This document shows, one piece after another, positions 24,401 through 30,419 of a stretch of DNA of 49,923 bases. The translations under genes were made by a program, and so were the position numbers. The stretch spans positions 1 through 49,923 of the forward strand of contig CALVNY010000022.1 in NCBI GenBank assembly GCA_944350085.1. The letters are read 5' to 3'. This DNA comes from an uncultured Clostridia bacterium. GTDB taxonomy: Bacteria > Bacillota > Clostridia > Christensenellales > UBA1242. How positions within the stretch are numbered: position 1 is the first letter of the stretch; every line of letters begins with the position of its first letter. The notes beneath the pieces were generated by a model, which was not told the DNA's origin, did no database searches, and saw only the letters and a list, made by a program, of their open reading frames with translations.

Positions 24401-27400
24401 CTTGAAACAATGTCTTTTATTTTAGAATTGGTTGCGTAACCCACAACACCACCAACATTAATTAAAAGAGTTTGATTGTTTAATGCGTAAGTTTCTTCAA
24501 TGGTTTCTTCAACTAATTCTAAATTATAATCTAATGCTTCAACTGAAATGGTTGAAAGTGATTTTAAATTTAACAAATCAGCAACATCACTTAAATTGTT
24601 GTTTCTATATTTTCCATTATTAAATCCAGCAATAGAACCAATGTTTGCATAATTTGTAACTTCGTTTAATTCATCATTTTCGTTTGTAACACTTAAAATT
24701 CGTTTTACATTAATACTTACAATGCTGTTAATGTCACTATTGCCTAAGCCACTATTAATTGATGGCAAGCCACTAATTTCTCCATTATTTTGTCCAACAA
24801 AACCACCGATATTTAATTCATTAGCAAAAGCCTTTACATTAATTTTGCCTGTTACTCTGCTATTTTGAATAACGCCTGCGTTTGTTCCTGCAATTAAACC
24901 AACATTTAATGATTCAAGTTTTTGTGAATAAGTTTTATTAATATTAATTACACAATCAACTAAATTTAAGTTTTTAATAATTGCATTTATGGTTAATGCT
25001 TTAAACAAACCAATGTTTGCATTATTGTTTAATATATCATTTTCGTTAACATTAATTGTTAGTCCAATTAAATTGCTTTGAATGCTGTAATCAACGTCAT
25101 CTAATTTATATTCAAACAATCCATTTAAACTACCATTAAAATCGTTTGTTGGAACAACATAATTGTAGTTTGTTAAATTTATATTGTTAGTTAAAACATA
25201 ATTATAACTATTAGCACCACTATTGATGTCGTTTATCATACTTTTGAAATCGTCAAGAGTTGCAATTTCAAATGGATATAACGCACTTCCATCAGCAACT
25301 TTTACACGAATTTCAATGTATTTTGTTGGCATCAATATTGTTCCATTGTCAGACTCAATTTCTTCATAACTATCTTCAAATGCAAGCCTTAAAGTAGCAA
25401 CTCCTGCTTTGTTTGGATAAATCCTTATAGTGTTTGAATTAACCAAAAGACAATTAAAAACATTATTTTCGTCATAAATTAATCTTAAATTTTTGTTAAA
25501 TGCATTGCTTGGTTCAATAGAAAATGTAATGTCTTTACTATAACCTGTTACAAAATTTCTAGCATCAAAATACAAACCTGTTGAATTTACATTGTTTAAA
25601 ATTATTCTTTCAGATTTTATAGCATAAATTGTTCCGATTGTAACATTTGTGCTTAAACTTCTATCAAATTGTGTTAATGTTACTATTATGTCAATATTAA
25701 AGTTTGTTGCATAAATTTCTGCCAAAATATTGTTTATTGTACCATAATCACTTAACAACGAATTTAATTTTGCAACACCACTATCTGGGTCATCAATGGA
25801 GCCCGTTGGCTTTGCAATTAAAGTTATAAAGTTTGAGTCTTCCTCATAAACAATGGTAAATAAATCGTAAATACTAAACGAAACTTCCCCATTTATTGTG
25901 TTAAAAGTTTTTACAATTTTGTCCAAAATTTCAAAAGAAATTACAGAAGCATTATGTAATGTATTGTTTACAGAAATTGTTGTTGTTGCTTTGTCTAAAT
26001 TTAAAGCACCAACCGAATTATATTCGTAAACATTAGGGTTTGTTACAGAAACATTTAAGTTATTTATTAAAGAATATATTAAAAGTTCAACATTGTGTCT
26101 AATTGTAACTTTTGTTCCATTCTTATCGTATCCTGTAAATATAAATGTAATAATTAAAGGGTTTTCTGTGTTTGTGTAAGTGTTGTTATTAACTGTTAAC
26201 ACCCCATTTTTAAAACTACCATATCTATAAGGAATATCAACACTTTCCAAATAATGATTTATGTTAACAAGTTGAATATATTTATTGCTTGCTTCAACCA
26301 AGTCATCATCAACTGAAACTTCACTACTATCATACTGTGGATTTAAAATATAGTTAAACGCATTTATTGGAATAGAAGAATTTACCTGCAAAGTAAGTTT
26401 TGTTAATGTTGAATATTCTTTTGTTAATTCAACATCACTAGCAGTAATTAATGAAACTTGTTTTGTTTCATAAGTTGAATCCAAAATTTCATCTTTGTAG
26501 TTGTTTGGATTTTCTATTTGCAAAAACATAGAATTGTCTTCTGTAAATGCAAAAGGAACATAAACTACAACTTTACATGCTCTATACAAACTTCTTATTT
26601 CATCACGAATTACTAATGTGTATTCACCACTTAGTCCTTCTCTATTTGGAACAATAAATGTTTCAGTTTTTTCAACTCTTAATGTAAATAAGTTTGTATT
26701 AACTGTGTATGTGAATTCATTAGCATAAACTCCAAGAGTTGTTTCTAAAATTTTGGTTTCTGTAGGTTTGCTTGCATCAATCCTAAATTCATCTTGAAGC
26801 AAAGGAATTGTGTCAATTCCAGCCCTAAAAGTTAAAGGTATCTTTTTTTCAATTGAATATGCAAAATTTCCAGCAACCGCACCTTCTCCATCACCTGTTA
26901 CAGATGCTGGGTTTAAGTCATAAGTATATGTAATTACAATGTAGGAATCCTTAATGTTTTCAACATCATCTGTGCTATATTCGTGATATACATACAAAGT
27001 TGTTCCTGTGTGGATATTTGTTCCTTCTTCATATTTATTTTCAGGATTATTAGAAGCAACAGAAACTCCATTTGTTGGAGCAGTCCCTTTTTCGATTTTA
27101 AATGTAAAGTATAATCTTGTTGAAACATTATCGTTGTTTGTTGTAATTGTTAGTGGTGTTCCATTTAAGTTGTTTGAATATAAGTTTAAAACTTTAAGTG
27201 GGTTGTCATCTCCAACTTCCTGATTACCACTCATTGCTGTAATTGCGGTTGGAAAAGCCAAAACTTCAAAACGAACCACTATTTCTAAATCTGGCAAGCC
27301 ATCATACGCTGTGTATTTAATTGTAAATGGAATTGTTATGTCACCAATTTGTTTTTGAGTAACATCAAAAGATATGTGCTCAATAGTTGAACTATCAAGT

Positions 27401-28422
27401 TTTGTAATAAGAACAGGATAATTTGCAATTTCAGCCTTTTCTTCATCACTCAAATTAGGATTGTTTAATTGATAGCTTTCTAAATATTTTTCAGGAACAG
27501 TAACATCGTATTTTTTTTCTTCATCAGCATCGTTTCCAATTATAAAAGATAATCTTCTTTTAAATAAAACACTATTTGCACCATCAACACTTGTAAATCC
27601 AATATTGCTTGCTAAAACAACATGGTAAACGCCATTTGTGTTTTTAACAAGAGTAACTTGACCATTATTTGAATTTGATTGCAAAATAATGTCATCAATG
27701 TCAACCTGTTCAATAACAGGAATATTTATAACTTCAGTTTTTACACTTTCATCAAATGCACTTGTTCCTTGCACTGTTACATAAGGCAAGTTTGTTACAG
27801 GGTCAATTGGCAATGTTGCATTAGGATCAACACTTAAAATTCCGTCAACTATTTTTGCATAATTTTCAGAATATGCAAACTCACCATCTTCATCTTGAAC
27901 TCTTATAAGTTCATAATTCATTGCTATTTGATTTGTATCTTGTGGGGTAAATTTTATGTAATTATTTAGGTTTAAAGTTCCGTTTTTTGTAATTGCAAGT
28001 TTCGACGAAGAAAATGCAACTTTTTCAACTTTTTTATAAACAATAATTTCAACATCTTTGCTTTTATTTCCTTCAACAGTTGAAATTGTTAATGTGCTTT
28101 TACCATGCGATGTGGCTGTTATGGTTAACACTGTTTTACCATCACCTTTATAGTCATCTGTAATGGTTAGATTGTTTCCATTTTGAACTTCGTATCTAAT
28201 CCTATCGCTAACGCCCTTTTTAACACCAGTAACTGTGGCAGTAATTTCATAGGTGCTAGTTGTTCCATCAGCCAATGTCATTTCAACTTTGTTTTCAACA
28301 CCACCTGCATGCGACAAAGAAATATTTAGCCTGCTGTACAAATCACCACAGCCGACTAACATTACTCCTGAGCACAATGCTATTATCATACATATACTAA
28401 TTCTTTTTAACCATTTAACCAT
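12424..28422 (-). CDS. Giant (5332 aa) GLUG-repeat / Ig-like surface lipoprotein
   Basis: This is a complete 16-kb gene. I chose ATG at 28422 because GGGGTG lies 7 bases upstream; the longer TTG reading at 28437 would start inside that ribosome site. A lipoprotein signal ends in LVGC with Cys25 as the lipid anchor. Approximate domain order is: Ig/Big-like beta modules 26-1040; GLUG block 1045-1690, containing a Gly/Ser/Asp/Glu-rich low-complexity insert at ~1529-1561; a Big_2-like module at ~1735-1830 and further beta domains to ~2585; then GLUG blocks near 2585-3060, 3090-3650, 3860-4490, 4500-4760 and 4770-5160; and a distinct Trp/Tyr/Asn-rich tail from ~5165. A typical GLUG unit is GGIVGYNKGYALMQHTYSTG. 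GLUG motifs are known from M26 IgA proteases and other exported repeat proteins, but no HExxH was seen here. There is no LPXTG sorting signal. Function is unknown; a long surface adhesin or matrix protein is the most likely role. Confidence 0.93.
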   Translation of the reverse strand: MVKWLKRISICMIIALCSGVMLVGCGDLYSRLNISLSHAGGVENKVEMTLADGTTSTYEITATVTGVKKGVSDRIRYEVQNGNNLTITDDYKGDGKTVLTITATSHGKSTLTISTVEGNKSKDVEIIVYKKVEKVAFSSSKLAITKNGTLNLNNYIKFTPQDTNQIAMNYELIRVQDEDGEFAYSENYAKIVDGILSVDPNATLPIDPVTNLPYVTVQGTSAFDESVKTEVINIPVIEQVDIDDIILQSNSNNGQVTLVKNTNGVYHVVLASNIGFTSVDGANSVLFKRRLSFIIGNDADEEKKYDVTVPEKYLESYQLNNPNLSDEEKAEIANYPVLITKLDSSTIEHISFDVTQKQIGDITIPFTIKYTAYDGLPDLEIVVRFEVLAFPTAITAMSGNQEVGDDNPLKVLNLYSNNLNGTPLTITTNNDNVSTRLYFTFKIEKGTAPTNGVSVASNNPENKYEEGTNIHTGTTLYVYHEYSTDDVENIKDSYIVITYTYDLNPASVTGDGEGAVAGNFAYSIEKKIPLTFRAGIDTIPLLQDEFRIDASKPTETKILETTLGVYANEFTYTVNTNLFTLRVEKTETFIVPNREGLSGEYTLVIRDEIRSLYRACKVVVYVPFAFTEDNSMFLQIENPNNYKDEILDSTYETKQVSLITASDVELTKEYSTLTKLTLQVNSSIPINAFNYILNPQYDSSEVSVDDDLVEASNKYIQLVNINHYLESVDIPYRYGSFKNGVLTVNNNTYTNTENPLIITFIFTGYDKNGTKVTIRHNVELLIYSLINNLNVSVTNPNVYEYNSVGALNLDKATTTISVNNTLHNASVISFEILDKIVKTFNTINGEVSFSIYDLFTIVYEEDSNFITLIAKPTGSIDDPDSGVAKLNSLLSDYGTINNILAEIYATNFNIDIIVTLTQFDRSLSTNVTIGTIYAIKSERIILNNVNSTGLYFDARNFVTGYSKDITFSIEPSNAFNKNLRLIYDENNVFNCLLVNSNTIRIYPNKAGVATLRLAFEDSYEEIESDNGTILMPTKYIEIRVKVADGSALYPFEIATLDDFKSMINDINSGANSYNYVLTNNINLTNYNYVVPTNDFNGSLNGLFEYKLDDVDYSIQSNLIGLTINVNENDILNNNANIGLFKALTINAIIKNLNLVDCVININKTYSQKLESLNVGLIAGTNAGVIQNSRVTGKINVKAFANELNIGGFVGQNNGEISGLPSINSGLGNSDINSIVSINVKRILSVTNENDELNEVTNYANIGSIAGFNNGKYRNNNLSDVADLLNLKSLSTISVEALDYNLELVEETIEETYALNNQTLLINVGGVVGYATNSKIKDIVSRVNNITAINMIGGVLGRANNSVLSNNVVQFVNSGKVGIGATNIVGYSNLGALIGISTDDTVIEYSYARSFYNKLITDIDNVLYFGNISSLSKGDGSDVAKINVGGLVGSVENGSDKTLTIKNSYSTIDINVSSNVLSSSTDKTKFSVGALVGYVNGGTVDITNSYALNNIKMPESIKETKEVVVTVINTSEGGSTSEGGSDGGDGGSVDEGTDTDEIVEETKTIEVPSFGYFIGSTENATSNLQVNYSVVNYNSVSNTGFFTYVTQDGTQKTSEEVISEDVLDEETGTQYTFKYLMDKNYLIENLNELNGFKITSEYDYNKNVENEDDYKLWYINSLLNEGFPVLFDSNYEVMYTILPSSIIAVISEESETFTNNSHIKVSEDKLILFYNKLTSGVEYITNNTYKVVLSGNEIESGVEYNNVLTINLGVDPALEGIVKVENSITIISSNTNVVSVEDGNTLKTLSAGTTTLTIYSTLDSTIYTTVDIMVVEGVSEFNLYKGSASDVNKVTTEEQLIIDKVNKYNVDAVNRFYFNGINGVYAKNSDLGYIIYASETNMGTLGVDTTSSGKLNAGSTYFFESTGYMNLIGFTSGSVSLTFTPFIKTGSNEFGSDIYLDGNRVLTDEEVANYTANGTINNYVKYSGVVLIERLQQEYYFDVIEKAKSLSLNNNIAKTILPTGSAEVHITIVTSAYTLNDDGSYTINEKLNVIINKDNQEVGILNLNNNESTIEYEDGKYKDRYNNSLILFNDVQITYEKIENENQLKVDYKFNLTFDQEKYLSNADMYSMNDLDYELIFYPYSNIALKELSTSKYSFSIKPQSISQIYTSFYPSGQTTVLDEFNPLENATEYIAPSRYGLLVINVYPKFNDADYFEVTVPREYRQNITVTQMYAVYDNSDSSGLLSGYISANPAALQLSDYMGVRLYNISNNYGNFDGNLYVRVLVTSSIPIGAKIDLTVTAYKNGQSEPVAERAVCSLTVSPLPGITANIEGKTSDILLAKTFTKTGTITATEYENEIAYEIISTKSSSSDYELVFTETGFTITAKSSALGGDNVTIKFRVSKNINGINEESECSISLRIVEYEILGVGVQDVSTNNANENQLDLLNGVTKQLNVQIVANINSNDSNMLASKSNLEKQFAGQGYVSTLVRSPNNWYRRTNYNADPYNDISLTITNDNSLIFQHYEFLYKNEAYCVKATRISDVNILVLKASYYYDANGIPRVYYNGLQVSYTIYELDFVFRLNIKDNSTYDHPNPVYSYEDIANMQSGSHYILMNDLSISDFVPFTISDFASFDGNGYKIKINNFDLTKYQGSTGTVNVGLFETISASTIVKNLVLDVSDLLISNEYMSTLNSSNDSEYISSYNKINASNITNLNFGLIAGTNSGTITNVKIINTKNTSSNYLYVYTTQSKIGTSTPSARIGGFVAQNSGNITNSFIGVNASTETHSNVYIGDGTGDNGVVTSYPFRLSGSNNIAGVAYSNSGKIISTYSNAVGIINTSLLGDDNSLTAGFVAVNESSGLISNAFVQGNNIQNFRASEDYRIESKGNMGGFVYTNSGEIKDAYSNIVIKTNSKRSGGFVFENSASGTIQNAYSTAKNSVGSRAHGAFIGTNEIGEINNEAISGALSSIYYLVVGDEYVNEYEVATPIKSTGKVEGDGAIGTSQADPFLYAGSFNGFSFSVGADLNSIWTYTNTNLGPQLISCVANDTYSNRILSSTDESVDTGDGSVVVYTYNYDYNTSVGGQNTGFGDKNNPLIVRNGQEFVDFIINNSNAQNIFGGENVTTSYVRLINDISLSDINLNEYRVDGKLLSEIKFNGVLDGNNLSITGIKLLDNSKGTPKEDYGLFNQIGLDYERESTYNAVIKNVSFEIEQLVATNVKLVGTLAGKAVNTTFINVDVSGNTTIQGRDIVGGLVGIIAGNSSLIDVSSSVSVTAVYRTQVNTTNLNPYFEYGFNGYDGEYENSLLTQIFGNNENSTKYKYNALNNVLDACSCDYGYVGGIAGIIDANNTDILDSSLASSTYNYLEEVFNVGHDDDRITTKYRTDEPTSPTIKNLKVFGNVVISGEHAGGLFGYVGDHTHIYNSTFELTNEGTQEINGLYYSGGITAENHGVLEKVTVEHKKTIQDGYDKTIVTTGETVGSKYLFKASQPIVIGGIVGYNQDAIIIDSYSKANVYNKNAYVAGGIVGYNKGYALMQHTYSTGLVYSNFVMGGIIGYVNASLYGWNGARNYPQPIKTAEGTVTGYTKGIGTETQEKVILDYVVGLNTWNSETNAIITENFNSVYSYSAGVGETGYYSFTNAMPEIGNQYVEKMYKVVSKEVNVEGELQTVFEDVFETSSSKEFATVNPYTYAHSKNIGSIIGRVSSVGVGLNVEEMSKEKGAKTSTSNVFDVGILNIFDTQTKDSGKLNEDHTTSVKELNQDEVTVYSVVYNASSNINVSNSELGVEKPYESEYNAFNYYNYLGWQRQLKYLIGSEIEINGNEPSNTLNMVQGNVFNNWVTVATSVDDTQEKVYKINEETGLPEYIVGIYTNLIEIGSREEWDENIKNATSTKNKYYAITNDINLTMTSTNYGIFEGNIIGTKEGGIPTITINAESLVAVFDEIKNAQITNVNFVIKYNSTNTVQNYVSNYENVGSFANALTNSTLTNTSVSVEYNKTGSGQFITNNNTNIGGIFGKVDGSTFTITEDSKENVVYKVSNFSNWTLTLRQSERDRKNINFGLFAGLINNSKISYLPFEVGGNTDIKVGVSNYNLANVSVGGIIGQSISTSYPEFNLSTTNKLNVYLYTNSGVLVENAYVGGIFGKLLSAENSNSGQIGKISHIGSVYVGPVNETNEQKASIKSIYAGGVMGYVNSINILNNLSNGVAFDVNGTNKVDSKQDSVIKVYADANNSLTAVGGLIGRISDGNLIGVKNSAGKAESANNASIYVNSNSSNASNYVAGIVGFVEGYNAITEIEKIYNSGSVTLDSTSSINYVSSIVGYANIVNVTECYNIGTITSNTNSFALGGIVGAIGSKTITTAENSYVAYSISYADFTVNAVSSNALVGGIVGNNLFQNATKVNIVSCVSMSRTNGTNDNNGFIQGIGTNITVDSNNNNFFIVEFASASTIGTSTTYGNFGQTTNSICGSGSAYMLEKAVYNSTTTITPSIKSLYMFDKLNIANLDLSVGSKYNPKQITTSRITNSSDLLGYVVVGSIQNLEITVPIADTVEYKGLFASTDSTLITYTSNKPLVGMNSGILSGLKLNVTNNNNTSYLVDTNNVSGIIYNCGIVGLVENSGLQATVAQTNNGKILRTGVALLNTTASLTSTASSTFVLNNVNGIIYECYSTMQTPNLTSVKQDIFGLVKTNSNGTNAGSVTRSYFAGWFNGKKVLDEKVANSSSGVYYEEQAVSTARYGTKSTEFFNSASNKTFTSPPWRAQGTNVTSQTNFGYPILDTSNSQYAGSLTLTTRYSLNGTDYSYNTSGTNLIVSHIGMYQNMASQNNITYSYILVSNLTVNSTYKNDFKGNFNGLEKTITISAPMFNTMSNGEIKNIKFVGSGSTITSVIAEKSISNTNISNISFENCKTNDALITPNYSITLNKSVTIKDIKLNAGNSFGNSQKTTIGAIISTVSGKNSSYKVKISNINTARNTINIVYPKTTTAANVGGLFGSVSNVDISYAYNKTNISSSSTKYNSVGGIVAIANNSTFTNCYNDGSISLQKAEKSKVGGLIGTSNDGSVSLTNCSNGFYDGSITIKAYENVGGIIGTGKTVTLSNVKNYAEITARQKIGGIIYSATTLNRSGSISNYDNITATKTDPQYVGGIAGSITNVYKTGTLTSNGDIEITLTSLSNSDLNKVKGSEFSWKLVNLLGKKDCKPVWEGSDYLTKGVTYPSTIKNDKNISIFIGNKTINSNINNNCYIYVNQKHVKYNVYWSHMWWHWGTKYVNGVAFDINVAATGYNKFYYMTDTSTYIYSTDIVETDSTMINIDNRHKNGRPNLETARDWQNKFANTTFSVSIF

Positions 28423-28521
28423 TTTTTTACACCCCAAAATGTATATGCTACACTTTTAATATCTTCAAAAACTCAATAAATATTTGTATTAATATATATA
28501 AATATATATAATCGCACCCTT

Positions 28522-28550
28522 AGTATATTTTTTTTGTAATATTTTGTCAA
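28522..28550 (-). promoter_or_regulatory. Sigma-A promoter of the complete giant lipoprotein gene
   Basis: On the minus strand, TTGACA (28545-28550), a 17-base spacer and TATACT (28522-28527) form a near-consensus vegetative promoter, with a predicted start near 28515 and a leader of about 90 bases. From TTAATTGACA through the A-run of the spacer it differs from the other giant gene's promoter at one position. Confidence 0.75.
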
Positions 28551-28680
28551 TTAAATCACAAGTTATATATTTATTTATAAGTTCATTAAATAAAAGAATT
28601 TAAAAAGCAATTTATAAACATAATTTCAAAGTTAAAGTTTCCTTTACAACAAATACCTAAAAAATAATTTTAAAATAAAA

Positions 28681-28709
28681 TTGCATTAAACAAGGTTTTT
28701 TGGTATATT
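28681..28709 (+). promoter_or_regulatory. Sigma-A-like promoter of the ttcA-like gene
   Basis: TTGCAT (28681-28686), a 17-base spacer and TATATT (28704-28709) lie just upstream of the ttcA-like gene. A start near 28716 gives a leader of about 15 bases that still includes the AAAGG ribosome site. Confidence 0.55.
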
Positions 28710-28730
28710 CTTATTAGTTTAAAGGTGCAT

Positions 28731-29471
28731 ATGGATAATAACAAAAAAATTTTAAGTTTAATGCGTAAAGCAATAAATGATTTTAACTTAATTAAAGATG
28801 GCGACAAAATTGCAGTTGGAGTTTCGGGTGGCAAAGATAGTTTGTCGCTTTTATGGGCATTAAAACAATATTCTTTATTTAGCAAGGAAAAATTTGATGT
28901 TGTTGGAATAACAGTTGACAACAAACAAAACACAGATTTTAGTAAAATTGAAAATTGGGCAAAACAAAACGAAATTGAATATCACATTGTTAGAAGTGAT
29001 ATTGAGGAAGTTGTGTTTAACATAAGAAAAGAAAAAAATCCATGTAGTTTGTGTAGTAAATTAAGAAGAGGAATTTTAAACTCAAAAGCAGTGGAACTTG
29101 GTTGCAATAAAGTGGCACTAGGGCACACTTATGAAGATGTTATTAGCACATTTGGGTTAAGTTTAATTTATGAAGGCAGGCTTAGCACAATTTTACCTGA
29201 AACATATTTAACTCAAACAAATATCACTGTAATTAGGCCATTTATTTTTGTAAATGAAAGTTACACAAAAGGAGCAAGCAATTTTCTTCCAATAATAAAA
29301 AGCACTTGCCCTGCCGACAAGCACACAAAAAGAGAATTTATTAACGATTTAGTTAAAAAACTAGTTAAAGACGTTCCATTTGCAAAGGATAGAATTTTTA
29401 GTGCAATAACTAGCCCCGACAGATATAATTTATTTGACACTAAAAACCTTGAAGACAAAAGAAAAAAATAA
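28731..29471 (+). CDS. ttcA: TtcA-family tRNA 2-thiolation enzyme (PP-loop ATPase)
   Basis: This 246-aa protein of the TtcA family thiolates tRNA (cytidine 32 in characterised members), using ATP to activate the base and an iron-sulfur cluster to carry sulfur. The PP-loop SGGKDS is at residues 32-37. CSLCSKLRRG supplies the family's CxxC pair, and a further Cys occurs in the later TCPADKHTKR segment, matching the three-Cys cluster site of TtcA. Length is somewhat short but covers the core. ATG at 28731 is preferred, with AAAGG 5 bases upstream, over GTG at 28725, which overlaps that site. It is transcribed alone, divergent from the giant gene and convergent with spoIIID, sharing a terminator with the latter. 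Family assignment is firm; the exact modified base is inferred from the family. Confidence 0.88.
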   Translation: MDNNKKILSLMRKAINDFNLIKDGDKIAVGVSGGKDSLSLLWALKQYSLFSKEKFDVVGITVDNKQNTDFSKIENWAKQNEIEYHIVRSDIEEVVFNIRKEKNPCSLCSKLRRGILNSKAVELGCNKVALGHTYEDVISTFGLSLIYEGRLSTILPETYLTQTNITVIRPFIFVNESYTKGASNFLPIIKSTCPADKHTKREFINDLVKKLVKDVPFAKDRIFSAITSPDRYNLFDTKNLEDKRKK

Positions 29472-29572
29472 TTTATAATTAAGTTTTAATTTTTAGAATT
29501 AACCTTAATTGCTTTAATCTTTTAATTTTTATTTAAAAAAAATAAAACAAAATTGTTAATTGTAAAAAACAT

Positions 29573-29594
29573 AAAAACGGCAAATGCCGTTTTT
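29573..29594. terminator. Shared bidirectional terminator of ttcA-like gene and spoIIID
   Basis: AAAAACGGC and GCCGTTTTT flank the 4-base loop AAAT (29582-29585), giving a stem with A/T tails on both sides that can act on either strand. The spoIIID stop codon (29594-29596) touches the outer end of the stem tail. Confidence 0.8.
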
Positions 29595-29851
29595 TATTTT
29601 GCTTGTTTTAAATTTTGATATTTTAATTTTGTAGACATTCCCCCTCTTATGTTTCGTTCTTTTAAATTTTTATCTAAAATTACCCGAACTAATAAGTATT
29701 TTGTTTTATTTATGTATTTTAATCTTTTTGAAACATCTAAATGTACTGTGCTTTTGCTTAAGTTAAAAACTTTTGATGCTTGCCTAATTGTGCAATTATT
29801 ATTGATAATATATTCTGCAATAAGTTCTGGCCTTGAAGTAATTAAATCCAT
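29594..29851 (-). CDS. spoIIID: Stage III sporulation transcriptional regulator SpoIIID
   Basis: This 85-aa DNA-binding protein controls mother-cell genes during sporulation, activating or repressing sigma-E targets and promoting sigma-K synthesis in characterised species. The helix-turn-helix lies in residues ~20-45 (TIRQASKVFNLSKSTVHLDV). The C-terminal IRGGMSTKLKYQ matches the conserved RGGEATKLKY end of SpoIIID. Length is close to the 85-95 aa typical of the family. The ATG follows AGAGG. A sigma-E-like promoter sits directly upstream, as expected for this regulator. Unlike in many clostridia, the next gene upstream is acpP, and no mreB follows; the convergent ttcA-like gene does instead. 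This is the best evidence that the organism forms endospores. Confidence 0.92.
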   Translation of the reverse strand: MDLITSRPELIAEYIINNNCTIRQASKVFNLSKSTVHLDVSKRLKYINKTKYLLVRVILDKNLKERNIRGGMSTKLKYQNLKQAK

Positions 29852-29875
29852 ATAAACCTCTTTAATCTTTTTTAC

Positions 29876-29904
29876 AATTTATGCCAAAAAATTACAAAAT
29901 ATTA
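29876..29904 (-). promoter_or_regulatory. Putative sigma-E (mother-cell) promoter of spoIIID
   Basis: On the minus strand TAATATT (29898-29904) matches the sigma-E -35 pattern KMATATT at 7/7. After 14 bases, CATAAATT (29876-29883) matches the -10 pattern CATACAHT at 7/8. The predicted start lies about 18 bases ahead of the spoIIID ATG. In Bacillus subtilis spoIIID is transcribed by sigma-E, so motif and gene identity agree. Confidence 0.6.
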
Positions 29905-29966
29905 CTTTTTTATTTGTCATACAAAATATTAAATTGCGTGTTTAAATAAATATGTTTTTATGAAAT

Positions 29967-29997
29967 AAAAAAAAGAACTTTTGAAATCAAAAGTTCT
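29967..29997 (-). terminator. Terminator of acpP
   Basis: AGAACTTTTGA (29974-29984) and TCAAAAGTTCT (29987-29997) form an 11-base perfect stem. In minus-strand reading it is followed by a run of eight T. It lies 22 bases past the acpP stop and separates acpP from spoIIID. Confidence 0.85.
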
Positions 29998-30018
29998 AAA
30001 TTTATAAATTTTATTAAA

Positions 30019-30246
30019 TTATTTATTGCTATCTATTAAGTTAACAATATCGTTTACTGTAACTATTTTAACTGCATCTTCATCAGTTACAACAATTCCA
30101 TATTCTTCTTCAAGTGTCATAAGCATTTCAACAACATCAAGAGAATCTGCACCCAAATCTTCAACGATTTTACTATTTAATGTTATTTTTTCTTCATCAA
30201 TATTTAATTGATTAGATAGCAATTCTTTTACTTTTTCAAATGTCAT
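30019..30246 (-). CDS. acpP: Acyl carrier protein
   Basis: This 75-aa acidic protein carries growing fatty acyl chains on a phosphopantetheine arm. The attachment site is Ser35 in the GADSLDVVEML segment, which is the classical DSL motif. Length and the helix pattern around it are typical of type II AcpP. ATG at 30246 follows a GGGG ribosome site. It stands alone, with its own terminator and a possible promoter, not beside fab genes, and lies inside a sporulation gene group. It could be the housekeeping AcpP or a dedicated copy; the window cannot decide. Confidence 0.93.
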   Translation of the reverse strand: MTFEKVKELLSNQLNIDEEKITLNSKIVEDLGADSLDVVEMLMTLEEEYGIVVTDEDAVKIVTVNDIVNLIDSNK

Positions 30247-30283
30247 ATTATTTTCCCCTATTAATTTAGTCTAAGATTATTTT

Positions 30284-30311
30284 AATATACAAAACTAAAT
30301 CTGTAAAGCAA
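30284..30311 (-). promoter_or_regulatory. Possible promoter of acpP
   Basis: TTGCTT (30306-30311), a 16-base spacer and TATATT (30284-30289) are read on the minus strand ahead of acpP. The -10 is good but the -35 matches only its TTG half, so this is a weak call. Confidence 0.35.
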
Positions 30312-30419
30312 ATAATATTGAAAATTTAGACACTTAAATTTTTAAAAACTTTTATAAATATTTTTAGCAATTATTAATTGTTATTTTAAAAATATTTAAA
30401 GTTGCAAAATTTGAATATT

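Larger units (their letters stand above)
28423..28730. other. Divergent promoter region between the giant gene and ttcA
   Basis: This 308-base AT-rich spacer contains no gene that I can support. It holds back-to-back promoters for the leftward giant lipoprotein gene (-35/-10 at 28522-28550) and the rightward ttcA-like gene (28681-28709). An alternating TATATA tract at about 28490-28511 lies in the presumed giant-gene leader. Confidence 0.7.

Noticed and set aside
1..28422. Many plus-strand open frames of 60-115 codons inside the giant genes
   Set aside because: They are antisense shadows: no ribosome sites, low-complexity composition, and fully covered by the uninterrupted giant frames.
12424..28422. 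Reading the giant proteins as M26 IgA proteases because of the GLUG repeats
   Set aside because: No HExxH zinc motif or protease domain was seen; only the repeat type is shared.
28423..28437. TTG start at 28437 for the complete giant gene
   Set aside because: It overlaps the GGGGTG ribosome site of ATG 28422, and the shorter form gives a standard lipoprotein signal.
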